From: Motiliproteus coralliicola
Lineage (GTDB): Bacteria; Pseudomonadota; Gammaproteobacteria; Pseudomonadales; Balneatricaceae
Length of the DNA stretch: 64,000 nucleotides
Assembly: GCF_003345655.1 (NCBI RefSeq)
Contig: NZ_QQOH01000003.1
Coordinates: 496,001-560,000 of the forward strand
Direction: 5' to 3'
A program made the translations under genes and the position numbers. Every line of letters starts with the position of its first letter. The stretch's first letter is position 1. This document shows positions 1 to 8,382 of this stretch, piece after piece. The notes below the pieces were generated by a model that was not told the DNA's origin, did not search any database, and saw only the letters and a list, made by a program, of their open reading frames with translations.

Positions 1-179
1 CGCTGGTCGCACAGAATCACCTGCACCGGTTGCTGCTCCAGCACCGCTTCGGCCTCTGCGGCACTGTTGGCGCAGATCACCTCGAAGTCATCGTCCAGCG
101 CCCGAGTGATGGTCTCCAGCGAACGGACCTCGTCATCGACGACCAGGACCCGATCCAATTCGTTGGCGTAGCCGCCCAT
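1..179 (-). CDS. hupR: HupR/HoxA-type response regulator, N-terminal part only (cut by window edge)
   Basis: Only the first 59 codons are present. They give the start of a receiver domain: the acidic pocket VVDDE near residues 13-17, and the hydrophobic strand VILCDQ with the likely phospho-accepting Asp near residue 58. The ATG at 179 lies one base past the hypB stop, so the gene is the next cistron of the hydrogenase operon. HupR and HoxA proteins are NtrC-like activators of sigma-54 promoters of hydrogenase genes and work with the HupT kinase and HupUV sensor, all found at 45.7-49.5 kb here. The AAA+ and DNA-binding domains are outside the window, so the family call rests on context plus the receiver domain. 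Confidence 0.75.
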   Translation of the reverse strand, partial: MGGYANELDRVLVVDDEVRSLETITRALDDDFEVICANSAAEAEAVLEQQPVQVILCDQ

Positions 180-180
180 A

Positions 181-1179
181 TTAACCTACGCCCTGCCCGG
201 TCAGGCCCTGGGCCAGGTTGGCTTCAATGGCGCTGATCCGTTGTCGCAGCGGCTCCAGCTGTTGCTCGAGCAAGGCTCGGCGACGCTGTTCCAGCCACTG
301 ATACCACTCGGCCATGCCCTCGCCACTGGTGGCCGAGCAGCGGATCACCTCGATCTCGGGGTTCACCTTGCGGGCGTTTTCGATACAGCGTTCGACGTCG
401 AAGTTCAGGTGCGGCAACAGGTCGACCTTGTTCAACAGCAACAGGTCGGATGCATGGAACATATCCGGGTACTTGAGCGGTTTGTCTTCGCCCTCGGTGA
501 CCGACAGGATCGCCACCTTGTGGGCCTCACCCAGATCAAACTCGGCCGGACAAACCAGGTTGCCGACATTCTCGATAAACAGCAGTCCCTGATCGCCAAA
601 CTCAAGCTGTTCCAGCGCATGACCGACCATATGGGCGTCCAGATGGCAGCCCTTGCCGGTATTGACCTGAATCGCCTGCACCCCGGTGCTGCGGATCCGC
701 TCGGCATCGTTGGCGGTCTCCTGATCGCCTTCGATCACCGCCAGATCGATCTGCCCCTGGATATCCTCCAGCGTCCGGGTTAACAGTGTGGTCTTGCCCG
801 AACCCGGGCTGGAAACCAGATTCAACGCCAGAATCGAGCGCGCCGCAAAACGGCTGCGATTGACGGCGGCGTACTGATCGTTCTTCGACAGGATGCTCTG
901 TTCGATCTGAATCATCCGGGTCTGACTCAGTCCCGGCGCATGGGAGCGGGCGGGCCCGGCACCGAAGTGAAGGTTATCGCCGTCACGACTCAGCGCCGCT
1001 TCGGCACTACCGCCATGTTCATGGTTATGATCGTGATGGTGGTGATGGCCGCAGCTATGGCCATGATCGTGAGCATGGCTGTGATCGTGGCTATGGTCCT
1101 CGGAGTGGCTGTGATCTCGCGACAGCGCAGCACCTTCAATCCGGGTCTGGCCATGGCTGCATCCGCAACTGGTACACAT
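181..1179 (-). CDS. hypB: HypB, hydrogenase nickel incorporation GTPase with His-rich nickel-storage region
   Basis: HypB is a cytoplasmic SIMIBI-class GTPase that delivers Ni2+ with HypA to the hydrogenase large subunit. The sequence shows the N-terminal CxxCGC nickel motif (C2, C5, C7), a His-rich stretch at about residues 23-55 with 17 histidines, and a P-loop SPGSGKTT near residue 125. NKVD lies further on. I use the ATG at 1179 (332 aa) because AGGAG sits 8 nt upstream; the GTG at 1188 would overlap that Shine-Dalgarno sequence. It follows hypA after a 121-base gap containing a hairpin and precedes hupR by one base. The His stretch suggests nickel storage as well as GTPase function. Confidence 0.97.
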   Translation of the reverse strand: MCTSCGCSHGQTRIEGAALSRDHSHSEDHSHDHSHAHDHGHSCGHHHHHDHNHEHGGSAEAALSRDGDNLHFGAGPARSHAPGLSQTRMIQIEQSILSKNDQYAAVNRSRFAARSILALNLVSSPGSGKTTLLTRTLEDIQGQIDLAVIEGDQETANDAERIRSTGVQAIQVNTGKGCHLDAHMVGHALEQLEFGDQGLLFIENVGNLVCPAEFDLGEAHKVAILSVTEGEDKPLKYPDMFHASDLLLLNKVDLLPHLNFDVERCIENARKVNPEIEVIRCSATSGEGMAEWYQWLEQRRRALLEQQLEPLRQRISAIEANLAQGLTGQGVG

Positions 1180-1204
1180 AGGGCTCACTCCTCTTATTCT
1201 GTCC

Positions 1205-1240
1205 GAATCCGCTGCCCTACTAAGCCTCTGCAGCGGATTC
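1205..1240 (-). other. Perfect 11-bp hairpin between hypA and hypB
   Basis: Arms GAATCCGCTGC (1205-1215) and GCAGCGGATTC (1230-1240) pair perfectly around a 14-nt loop. On the transcribed (minus) strand no U-tract follows, so it is not a standard intrinsic terminator. It may be an mRNA processing or stability element separating hypA from hypB. Confidence 0.55.
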
Positions 1241-1300
1241 TATTTCTGCTTACTCGACGCCCGATTTACGCGCCCTTTAACCTATCCAGCCAGTCTGCGC

Positions 1301-1642
1301 TCAGCTGACTTCCAGTTCCTTGATCAACATCTGATTTCCCCCGGTTACCTGGATTTTGTAGCCGCCGCACAGCGGGCAGGGGTCGTACAGCGCCTGATGC
1401 TCAACACTCTGGGAGCAGTCCATGCACCAGCCGATACCGGGGGTTTCGGTGATGGTCAAACTGGCCCCCTCGGCCAGGGTGCCGCGAATCACCGCGTCAA
1501 AGCAGAATCGCATCGACTCGACCTCAACATTGGACAACCGACCGATCTCCAGATGGACCGCCGTGACCAGCTCAAACTGCTGGCTCTGGGCCTGCTCTTC
1601 AATCAGCTGAATCATCCCTTCAGCCAGCGACATTTCATGCAT
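1301..1642 (-). CDS. hypA: HypA, hydrogenase nickel metallochaperone
   Basis: A 113-aa protein starting MHEMSLAEG, which carries the conserved His2-Glu3 nickel ligands of HypA/HybF. Two CxxC pairs form the structural zinc site: CMDC near residue 73 and CPLC near 89. Length matches the family (about 113-118 aa). AGAGG lies 8 nt before the ATG. HypA acts with HypB in nickel insertion into the large subunit before HupD processing. It sits between hupK and hypB in the hydrogenase operon. Confidence 0.97.
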   Translation of the reverse strand: MHEMSLAEGMIQLIEEQAQSQQFELVTAVHLEIGRLSNVEVESMRFCFDAVIRGTLAEGASLTITETPGIGWCMDCSQSVEHQALYDPCPLCGGYKIQVTGGNQMLIKELEVS

Positions 1643-1709
1643 TTAAGCTACCTCTGAATAATGCACCGACGGGTGACGTCAAGGTTTAACCTCGCCCCCA
1701 ACGCTCGAT

Positions 1710-2825
1710 TTACGCCTGGATCCTGACTTCGAAAGGCACGCAGGGATCCAATGCCAGGGCGATCTGTTCCAGTGCCAGCTTTCGCTGCGGATGGTCGATA
1801 CCGACCTGACTGGCCAAGCGGCTGAACTGACCTTGCGGATGAAAATTCCACTCGGTCGGGGCGCAGATCCGGTACTCGGCGATCTCTGTCTCGCTCGCGT
1901 CCAGCTTGACCCAGTGCAGCAGTAATCCCCGTACGCTGTTGACCCACCCCAGTCGCCCCTCATCCAGCGCAACCGAACCGCAGATGCCCTGCGGCTGCAG
2001 CAGGGCGTCACGACTGATCAAACTGGCCAGATAGAGCAGTTTGGCGGCGTAACGCAGCAGCAGCGGGCTGGCCGATGCTTGCTGCAACTGTTTGATCAGC
2101 GGCCACGACTGCATGTAGGCCAAGGGACCGGTTTCTCGGGGCTGCTGATCCAGACTCGGCTGTTGGCAAAACTTCTCACCGATGTCCGGATCCGCCAGTT
2201 GTTGATCCAGTCCCAGGGTTTCGACTGGCTGCTTGGGCAGCAACCCGACCGGTCCGTGCCCCCTCCCTTCCGGAGCGGGTGCAATCGAGACCCGCGCGAC
2301 CTGACGCAAGCACAGCGGTACCAAGCCATTGTAGATCTCCAGCCAGGATTCGAATTGAGCCCGATCAAAAGCCAGAAATTCGCTGCAGGAAACCCCGCTC
2401 AGCGAGGCAAAAAAACCTTCCAGAGTCTGAATCAGTTCATCGCCATGGGCATCGAGCGATTCGGCCGCCAGCTGCTGGCTGATATAGCGCCGGATCACCG
2501 CGAACGGCTCCATTCCGGCCCCCAGCGCCAACGAGTGGGGCAGATCGATCGATAGACGCCAGAGCAGCTGCTCGATACTTTCCAACAGCACCTTCTGCTG
2601 CAACAATCGCGGATCGCGCGGCAGCCCAAGTGCTTCCATTGCCGCCGCCCGCTGGGACTGCCGGCAGACCACAAAGACCTGTTCCACCCGGCTCAGGGCC
2701 TGCGACGGCTCGACACCGGCGAGCAGACGCTGGGCCAGCTGCGGCCGCTGCAGATCGACCTTCAGCGTCGCCCCGCCCCGCCCATCCTGACCGGCGTCGA
2801 TACAAACCTTGCCTTCAAAACCCAT
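1710..2825 (-). CDS. hupK: HupK/HoxV-type hydrogenase assembly protein (degenerate large-subunit homologue)
   Basis: A 371-aa protein related to [NiFe] large subunits but without a full active site. The C-terminal region has APTEWNFHPQG, matching the large-subunit segment APTxWN, then DPCVPF where a true large subunit has DPCxxC. Near the N-terminus VFVVC stands where RICGVC is expected. One cysteine of each CxxC pair therefore survives (C54, C362), and each lost partner is Phe. HupK/HoxV proteins are thought to act as scaffolds for the Fe(CN)2CO unit. The start is not well fixed: the ATG at 2825 has a poor ribosome site. It lies between hupJ and hypA. Confidence 0.85.
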   Translation of the reverse strand: MGFEGKVCIDAGQDGRGGATLKVDLQRPQLAQRLLAGVEPSQALSRVEQVFVVCRQSQRAAAMEALGLPRDPRLLQQKVLLESIEQLLWRLSIDLPHSLALGAGMEPFAVIRRYISQQLAAESLDAHGDELIQTLEGFFASLSGVSCSEFLAFDRAQFESWLEIYNGLVPLCLRQVARVSIAPAPEGRGHGPVGLLPKQPVETLGLDQQLADPDIGEKFCQQPSLDQQPRETGPLAYMQSWPLIKQLQQASASPLLLRYAAKLLYLASLISRDALLQPQGICGSVALDEGRLGWVNSVRGLLLHWVKLDASETEIAEYRICAPTEWNFHPQGQFSRLASQVGIDHPQRKLALEQIALALDPCVPFEVRIQA

Positions 2826-2855
2826 CGTTATGCCGTCGCCAAGTCAGCGCAACAA

Positions 2856-3470
2856 TTACAGCTTCAACGCCGCGTTGACCGCATCCAACCCCTCACGGGC
2901 GTTACGGATCGGCACCTGTTCGGGCTCACGCTCGGTCTCCGGTCGCTTACCGCGCAGGAAGTCACGACGCGATAGCGGCTCCTGGTCAGAGATCGGCTCA
3001 TGCTGCTGCACCGTATCTGGCTGCTGCGCGGTGGTATCGAGCAGCGGAATGGCGGTGAGTTGGCGTACTGCATCGATGGCAGCCTGCACAGCCTGGGCGT
3101 GGTTGTCGTAATCACCCATCGGCGACACCAGCGAGCAGCATAGGTAGTAACCCAGTTCCGGTTCAAACCGCGGCGTGAACTTGATCACCCCGGCCGGAAA
3201 CTCGATCGCTATCTCGTTGCCCTTACCCAGCTTCAGCTCCGGCCAGCTCTCGCCTTGGCGATGCAGGATATAGAGATTGATAAACCATGGGGTGACGACC
3301 GCCCCGACCCACTGACCTTCCCAGACTTTGAATTCGACCGCCTCAACCCGTACCTGCGGATTACAGATCGACAACTCCTTCATCTCCTGCTCGTAGACCC
3401 GTTCGTACAGCGCTTCAAGCACCGCTGCCGGGTTGTCGGAAAAACCGTCAAACGGTTGGAAATCTTTCAT
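2856..3470 (-). CDS. hupJ: HupJ/HybE-type hydrogenase assembly chaperone with C-terminal RR motif
   Basis: A HybE-family protein (204 aa from the ATG at 3470, which AAGGAG precedes by 8 nt; the upstream GTG at 3479 overlaps that site). The core contains the family stretch VVTPWFINL (about residues 58-66) and FxPGVIxFxP-like residues at 92-101. HybE/HoxT/HupJ chaperones hold the small subunit or coordinate its release to the Tat pathway with the large subunit. The C-terminal third is low-complexity (Gln/Pro/Glu) and contains SRRDFLRG at 167-174, which resembles a Tat signal but is far from the N-terminus. Neighbours are hypC and hupK. Confidence 0.88.
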   Translation of the reverse strand: MKDFQPFDGFSDNPAAVLEALYERVYEQEMKELSICNPQVRVEAVEFKVWEGQWVGAVVTPWFINLYILHRQGESWPELKLGKGNEIAIEFPAGVIKFTPRFEPELGYYLCCSLVSPMGDYDNHAQAVQAAIDAVRQLTAIPLLDTTAQQPDTVQQHEPISDQEPLSRRDFLRGKRPETEREPEQVPIRNAREGLDAVNAALKL

Positions 3471-3516
3471 CAATACCACTCCTTAAGATTTCGTCTCGGG
3501 CTCATTTACATGCCGG

Positions 3517-3756
3517 TTAGGCCGGTTGCAGCCCGGCCTGTTCTGCGACCTCACGCAGGTACTCCAGTGCTTCTCGAGCCCGCTCCGGTTCGATCTTTTC
3601 TACCGCAAAATTACCCACTTGGATCAGCAGATAGTCTCCCAGTTCGACGGCTTCTGGCATCAAGATCAGACTGACATCTCGTTGCTCGCCCATCGCTTCG
3701 ACCGTCGCCATCTGATCGTTCAGCGCAATCACCCTGGACGGAATTCCGATACACAT
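3517..3756 (-). CDS. hypC: HypC/HupF-type hydrogenase maturation chaperone
   Basis: A 79-aa protein beginning MCIGIPSRV; Cys2 is the invariant residue by which HypC-family proteins bind the Fe(CN)2CO moiety and the immature large subunit. I take the ATG at 3756, 10 bases after the hupD stop and with GAGG 8 nt upstream. The reading frame is open for 30 further codons upstream, but that part lies inside hupD. Since this is the copy inside the structural operon, it may be the dedicated HupF/HoxL form, with a general hypC elsewhere. The sequence does not decide this. Confidence 0.93.
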   Translation of the reverse strand: MCIGIPSRVIALNDQMATVEAMGEQRDVSLILMPEAVELGDYLLIQVGNFAVEKIEPERAREALEYLREVAEQAGLQPA

Positions 3757-3766
3757 GGGAGCGCCC

Positions 3767-4318
3767 TCAGACCAGCGACACGGTCGGATTTTCTGCGAAT
3801 ACCGGGGGCCGATCCTGAGCCTGGGCGAAGGGTTCGTCCGGACCACGTTCGATCAATGGCAGCCCCATCGCTTCAAGCTTGTCGAACACCAGCTCGACCA
3901 TCTGCTCCAGCTTCGGCACCATCGGCTCGCTCAATTCGGTACCGGTCTCCATCGAGTAGGGCACCACACCGAACAGGGTAAAATGGTTGGGCAACTCGCC
4001 GGTCAGACTCATCACCCCGAGCAGATCGGAGATACCCAGCTGATGCGGCGAAATACGGCTGCGAAATAGTGCCGGTACCTCGTCCTCTTCCAGCGTCACC
4101 ACCGTGCCCGGCTCGGCGCCGGTGTTGACCGCGTCGAGCAGAATCACATGCTCGCGCCGGGCCATCACTTCCATCAGCTCCATTCCGGCGGTGCCGCCAT
4201 CGAGCAGCTCGACGCCGGCCGGAACATGGTAGCGCTCCAGCAGCGCCTCAATGGTGCGTACTCCGATGCCTTCATCGGTTAACAGAATATTGCCAACGCC
4301 TAATACCAATACGCTCAT
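3767..4318 (-). CDS. hupD: HupD-type hydrogenase maturation endopeptidase
   Basis: A 183-aa member of the HyaD/HybD/HupD nickel-dependent protease family. It starts LVLGVGNILLTDEGIG, which includes the conserved Glu16; Asp62 (LLDAVN) and His93 (ISPHQLG) complete the usual nickel-binding triad. It removes the C-terminal peptide from the large subunit after Ni insertion; here the expected cut is after His551 of the upstream gene product. The start has GGAGG 7 nt upstream. About 20 C-terminal residues extend past the usual HybD length. A terminator-like hairpin stands between hupL and this gene. Confidence 0.96.
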   Translation of the reverse strand: MSVLVLGVGNILLTDEGIGVRTIEALLERYHVPAGVELLDGGTAGMELMEVMARREHVILLDAVNTGAEPGTVVTLEEDEVPALFRSRISPHQLGISDLLGVMSLTGELPNHFTLFGVVPYSMETGTELSEPMVPKLEQMVELVFDKLEAMGLPLIERGPDEPFAQAQDRPPVFAENPTVSLV

Positions 4319-4398
4319 TCTGTCGCCTCCGGCTGTTTCCTAAACGTATCCGACCCGCTGGATTCACCAAGCTGGCAACCTGGCCGATCGGATGGAAT

Positions 4399-4436
4399 AA
4401 AAAAGGCCGGCCACGGTGGATCAACCAAGGCCGGCC
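4399..4436 (-). terminator. Intrinsic terminator/attenuator between hupL and hupD
   Basis: Read on the minus strand, the GGCCGGCC arms at 4429-4436 and 4405-4412 form an 8-bp G+C stem with a 16-nt loop, followed directly by TTTTTT (4404-4399). This has the form of a rho-independent terminator and lies 8 bases after the hupL stop. Because the maturation genes continue on the same strand, it probably makes the four structural genes more abundant than the accessory genes. Confidence 0.8.
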
Positions 4437-4443
4437 AACCTCA

Positions 4444-6144
4444 CTACAGTGCTTTCACCTTGACGATCTCGTTGTGCTCGGTATCCATCAAGTGGATCGC
4501 ACACGCGATGCAGGGATCAAAGGAATGCACGGTACGTAGCACCTCCAAGGGGCGATCGGGGTCGGCAATAGGATTCCCCATCAGTGATGCTTCGTAGGGT
4601 CCAGGAACATCGTCCTGATTACGCGGGCCGGCGTTCCAGGTGCTGGGCACCACCGCCTGGTAGTTCTTGATCTTGCCGTCTTCGATAACGATCCAGTGCG
4701 ACAACACACCGCGGGGCGCTTCGTGGTAGCCGACACCGCGGACCTCCCCTTTCGGGAATACCGGCCGGTTAAAGGTATCGGTATCGCCCTTGCCGATGTT
4801 GTCCACCAGCAGCTCCCACTGGTGTTGCATCTCGTCCAGTACCACCGCGGCACGCACCGCACGAGCGGCGTGACGACCGATAGTGGAGTGCAGCGCCGGC
4901 ACGCCGATCTTGGTCTGGGCCACAGTGCTGGCGGTATCGAGCACGAAGTTCAGGTGCTTCAGGGTCGGCTCGTGACCGTTGGCGGCCAGGCAGAGCACGT
5001 TGGCCAACGGACCGACCTGAGCAGGTTTGCCGTTGAAGGTCGGCGACTTGATCCAGGAGTACTGGCCCTCGTCGTTGAAGTCGTCGTAGTTCGGCTCGGT
5101 TTCACCTTCCCACGGGTGCAGGGCTTCGTCGCCGTGGTACCAGGAGTGCTTGGAGCTCTCTTTGACGCCGTCGATGAAGTACTTGTCGTTGTAGCCGGTG
5201 ATCGGCTTGTAGGTGGACAGGTCGCCGCCCTTGATAAAGCCGCCCGGCAGCGAGAATTTCTCACCCTTGGTATCCAGCGGCATCTCCGGCACCGCCAGGT
5301 AGTCGGTGACACCGGCACCGTAGCCGGCCCAATCGGTGTAGAACCCGCCGACGATGGCGACATCGACCAGGTAGGCGTTCTTGACGAAGTCGTCCATCTT
5401 GTCGATCAGCGACTTGATGAAGTGCAGTCGCTCCATGTTGGTCACCGCCTGACTGTCGAGGTTGATCGAGTTGGTCACCCCGCCGACGGTCAGGTTCTGC
5501 ACGTGGGGCGACTTGCCGCCGATCACGGTGACAACCCGGTTGGCTTCACGCTGGATCTCCAGCGCCTGCAGGTAGTGGGCCGCAGCGATCAGGTTGACCT
5601 CCGGCGGCAGCTTCATCGCCTTGTGGCCCCAATAGCCATTGGCGAAGATGCCCAACTGGCCGCTGGAGACGAAGCCCTTGAGCTTCTGCTGTACCGCGGT
5701 CAGCTCGTGGACGTTGTTGAGCTTCCAGCTCGACAGGCTTTCGGCCAGCTGCGCGGCAGCCTTCGGATCGGCATCCAGCGCCGATACAATATCGACCCAA
5801 TCCAGCGCCGACAGATGGTAGAAGTGGACGATGTGATCATGCAGTGCGTGGGCGCCCAACATGATGTTACGGATGTACTGGGCGTTGAGCGGAACTTCCA
5901 GCTGCAACGCGTTTTCCACCGCCCGGACCGACGCCAGCGCGTGGACCGTGGTGCAGACGCCGCAGATCCGCTGGGTAAAGGCCCAGGCATCACGCGGGTC
6001 ACGTCCCTTCAGAATATTCTCGATACCGCGCCACATCTGGCCGGAGGACCAGGCCTTGCTGACCAGACCGTTCTCCACTTCGACATCGATACGTAGATGT
6101 CCCTCAATTCGGGTAACAGGGTCGACGATAATGCGTTTGGCCAC
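4444..6144 (-). CDS. hupL: [NiFe] uptake hydrogenase large subunit, Hyb type
   Basis: The catalytic subunit (566 aa) that holds the NiFe(CN)2CO centre and oxidises H2 in the periplasm. The four nickel ligands are visible: RICGVC (C61, C64) near the N-terminus and DPCIACAIH (C545, C548) near the C-terminus. The 15-residue tail after His551 would be removed by HupD. The start is GTG with GGAG 7 nt upstream. No signal peptide is present, as expected for a subunit carried through Tat by its partner. The order S-A-B-L matches E. coli hybOABC, so I place it with Hyb-like group 1 enzymes; the exact subgroup needs a phylogeny. Confidence 0.98.
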   Translation of the reverse strand: MAKRIIVDPVTRIEGHLRIDVEVENGLVSKAWSSGQMWRGIENILKGRDPRDAWAFTQRICGVCTTVHALASVRAVENALQLEVPLNAQYIRNIMLGAHALHDHIVHFYHLSALDWVDIVSALDADPKAAAQLAESLSSWKLNNVHELTAVQQKLKGFVSSGQLGIFANGYWGHKAMKLPPEVNLIAAAHYLQALEIQREANRVVTVIGGKSPHVQNLTVGGVTNSINLDSQAVTNMERLHFIKSLIDKMDDFVKNAYLVDVAIVGGFYTDWAGYGAGVTDYLAVPEMPLDTKGEKFSLPGGFIKGGDLSTYKPITGYNDKYFIDGVKESSKHSWYHGDEALHPWEGETEPNYDDFNDEGQYSWIKSPTFNGKPAQVGPLANVLCLAANGHEPTLKHLNFVLDTASTVAQTKIGVPALHSTIGRHAARAVRAAVVLDEMQHQWELLVDNIGKGDTDTFNRPVFPKGEVRGVGYHEAPRGVLSHWIVIEDGKIKNYQAVVPSTWNAGPRNQDDVPGPYEASLMGNPIADPDRPLEVLRTVHSFDPCIACAIHLMDTEHNEIVKVKAL

Positions 6145-6182
6145 TGTTCTTCTCCTATTAACTTGTTCTTATCCGGTTACGG

Positions 6183-7382
6183 TCAGGCTTGTTCAGGTTG
6201 GCTGGCCGGCTTTCCATGCGGCTCGGCATGGTCGGCGGCGTGATCTACAGGCAGAATCGGCAGCCACTTGACGATGATCAGGTAGCCGAGAATCTCCATC
6301 GCGATAATGCCGATCGACACCAGGAACTCCTCGGTCGACGGGAAGTAGACGAAGCTGTTGCTGGCGTCCGGGGTCCAACCGATCAGGAAGGCGTTGAAGC
6401 GATACAGCGCCCCGGCGAACAGCATCGACACCGCCGCGATCAGCAGCATGCTGCCGCGGTTGCGGCGCTGCGGTGACGACAAAATCACCAGCGGCACCAC
6501 AAACAGCACCGTCTCGACCATAAACATGAACGAGCGGAAACTGCCGTCGAAGATGTTGGGCAGCACCCCGCGCATCGCCAGATCGCCAAAGCGGATCACC
6601 AGGTAGACGCTCAGCATCACCTGGATCATCTTGCCCAAGCCCTTGAGGATGTGGGTCTCGGATGAGCGCTTGAAGCCGACCGTCACGAACGAAGCCTCGA
6701 AGATTACGATCGAGAAGCCCAAGGTAATCGCGGTCAGGATCGCAAACAGCGGTTGCAGCTGCAGCGATTGCCACAGCGGGTCAACCTTGTAGCCCATCGC
6801 GATCAGCAGCGAACCCAGCGAGCTCTGGTGCATGGTCGGCAGCAGCACGCCGATGGCGATAAAGACAAACAGCACCTTCTCGAGGATCGCCTTGAGCTTC
6901 TGCATCTTGTAGTGCTCGGCCACGGCCGGCATAAACTCAATAAACAACACGGTGCAGTAAGCGGTCACACACAGGCCCACCTCCAGCATCACCGAGTTCA
7001 GGTTCATCTGATCGGGCAGGAACATGTTGTAGAAGTTCCAGTACCGTCCCATGTCGATAAAGGCCGAGATACCGCCAAGGGTGTAGCCGAATAGACTGGC
7101 CAGCAGCGCCGGCCGAACCAACGGGTGGTACTTGCCCTTGTTGGCGATATAGACCACCAACGCCAGCGCATAACCGCCACAGGCAAAGCCGGTGCCGACT
7201 ACCACGTCGTAGACCACCCATAGTCCCCAGGGGTAACCATCATTGAGATTGGTGACCGAGCCCAGCCCGAACGCGAAGCGCTTGGCCAGCAGCACCAGCG
7301 CGATAAACGCCAGCACCGCCAGGATCAGCGACGGCAGCGTGATCAGCTTGCGATTGCTCAGCGGTTGATGATGTCCGCTCAT
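6183..7382 (-). CDS. hybB: HybB/NrfD-family integral membrane subunit of hydrogenase
   Basis: A 399-aa polytopic protein with about ten hydrophobic segments, e.g. LPSLILAVLAFIALVLLA near residue 18, and no haem-binding cytochrome b signature. NrfD/HybB proteins exchange electrons and protons with the quinone pool. The start codon overlaps the hybA stop (ATGA), so translation is probably coupled. Its presence in place of a hupC cytochrome b shows a Hyb-type route from H2 to quinone. The C-terminus is rich in His, Ala and Glu. Confidence 0.93.
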   Translation of the reverse strand: MSGHHQPLSNRKLITLPSLILAVLAFIALVLLAKRFAFGLGSVTNLNDGYPWGLWVVYDVVVGTGFACGGYALALVVYIANKGKYHPLVRPALLASLFGYTLGGISAFIDMGRYWNFYNMFLPDQMNLNSVMLEVGLCVTAYCTVLFIEFMPAVAEHYKMQKLKAILEKVLFVFIAIGVLLPTMHQSSLGSLLIAMGYKVDPLWQSLQLQPLFAILTAITLGFSIVIFEASFVTVGFKRSSETHILKGLGKMIQVMLSVYLVIRFGDLAMRGVLPNIFDGSFRSFMFMVETVLFVVPLVILSSPQRRNRGSMLLIAAVSMLFAGALYRFNAFLIGWTPDASNSFVYFPSTEEFLVSIGIIAMEILGYLIIVKWLPILPVDHAADHAEPHGKPASQPEQA

Positions 7383-8365
7383 GACCGATCCTCCCCACTC
7401 TTATCCTGATTCGGATCCTGCTCCTCGTCCTGCGAGCCCTTGATGTTGCGGCGGGCCATGTAGAGCAGGCCGCCCAGCACGGTCGCCGGAGCCAGGAAGT
7501 TGCTGTAGATCGAGTGCTGCACGGTCTCGGAAACCGCCGCGTAGGACAGTTCCGGAATATCCGGCATACCCAGATCTTCGAAGCGGTTGCCGGCCAGCAT
7601 CAGCACTTGGGTACCGCCACCCTCTTTCTCGCCGTAGATATGATCCTGGTAGTTGGGCACTTCGCCTTCCTGACCGTAGGGCGAGTCGATCGAGCCGAGC
7701 TTGTAGACATACTTGTCGCCGGGTTTGAGCGCCATCCGACGCTTGGCCTCTTCCAACAGATCGCTGCGTTTGCCGTAGATGTTGGCGCCGGTGGGGCAGA
7801 CCTCGGCACAGCCGGGCAGCTCACCATTGTCGATCCGCTCAACCCCTTTCTGGTTGCACAGCTGACACTTCTGGATCTGTCCCATCGCCTCGTCGTACTC
7901 GTACTTGGGAATGTTGTACGGGCAGGCTGCGACGCAGTAGCGACAACCGATACAGGCATCCGGATCGTGGCTGACGATGCCGGTCTTGGGATCCTTCTTC
8001 ATCGCCGTGACCGGGCATACCGATACGCAGCCGGCATCGACACAGTGCATGCAGTTGCGCTTGATAAATTCGAACCCATCATCGCCCTGCGGCGGCTCAT
8101 AGGCCTTGATGATATTGAGGGTGTCGGCCGACAGATCCATCGCCAGATCCCAGGGTTCTTCCGGGGTCGACTGCTCCGGCGGCATGCCGTTGATGTCCTT
8201 ACAGGCCACCACGCAGGCGCGACAGCCGATACAGCGGGTCGCATCGAACAGCATCCCTACCGCTTCATCGGGCACCTCCAGGTTACCCCTGGCTTGAGCG
8301 TTACCGGAGCTGGTCGCGATGACCGCTCCGGCGCTAGCCAGTTTGAGAAAATTTCGCCTATCCAT
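7379..8365 (-). CDS. hybA: HybA-like periplasmic ferredoxin subunit with four [4Fe-4S] clusters
   Basis: A 328-aa electron-transfer protein. It begins with a Tat motif, DRRNFLK at residues 2-8, and a short hydrophobic h-region. Sixteen cysteines are arranged as four 4-Cys groups: CIGCRACVVAC, CMHCVDAGCVSVC, CIGCRYCVAAC, and CQLC with a later CAEVC. A hydrophobic C-terminal segment (FLAPATVLGGLLYMA, about 290-305) fits a membrane anchor. It would carry electrons from the small subunit to HybB. It lies 17 bases after hupS and overlaps hybB by 4 bases. Confidence 0.95.
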   Translation of the reverse strand: MDRRNFLKLASAGAVIATSSGNAQARGNLEVPDEAVGMLFDATRCIGCRACVVACKDINGMPPEQSTPEEPWDLAMDLSADTLNIIKAYEPPQGDDGFEFIKRNCMHCVDAGCVSVCPVTAMKKDPKTGIVSHDPDACIGCRYCVAACPYNIPKYEYDEAMGQIQKCQLCNQKGVERIDNGELPGCAEVCPTGANIYGKRSDLLEEAKRRMALKPGDKYVYKLGSIDSPYGQEGEVPNYQDHIYGEKEGGGTQVLMLAGNRFEDLGMPDIPELSYAAVSETVQHSIYSNFLAPATVLGGLLYMARRNIKGSQDEEQDPNQDKSGEDRS

Positions 8366-8382
8366 CTTGCTTCTCCAACCGG

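Noticed and set aside
4696-6096. 466-codon open frame antisense to hupL
   Set aside because: Antisense artefact of GC-rich coding sequence; the sense gene has all hydrogenase motifs.
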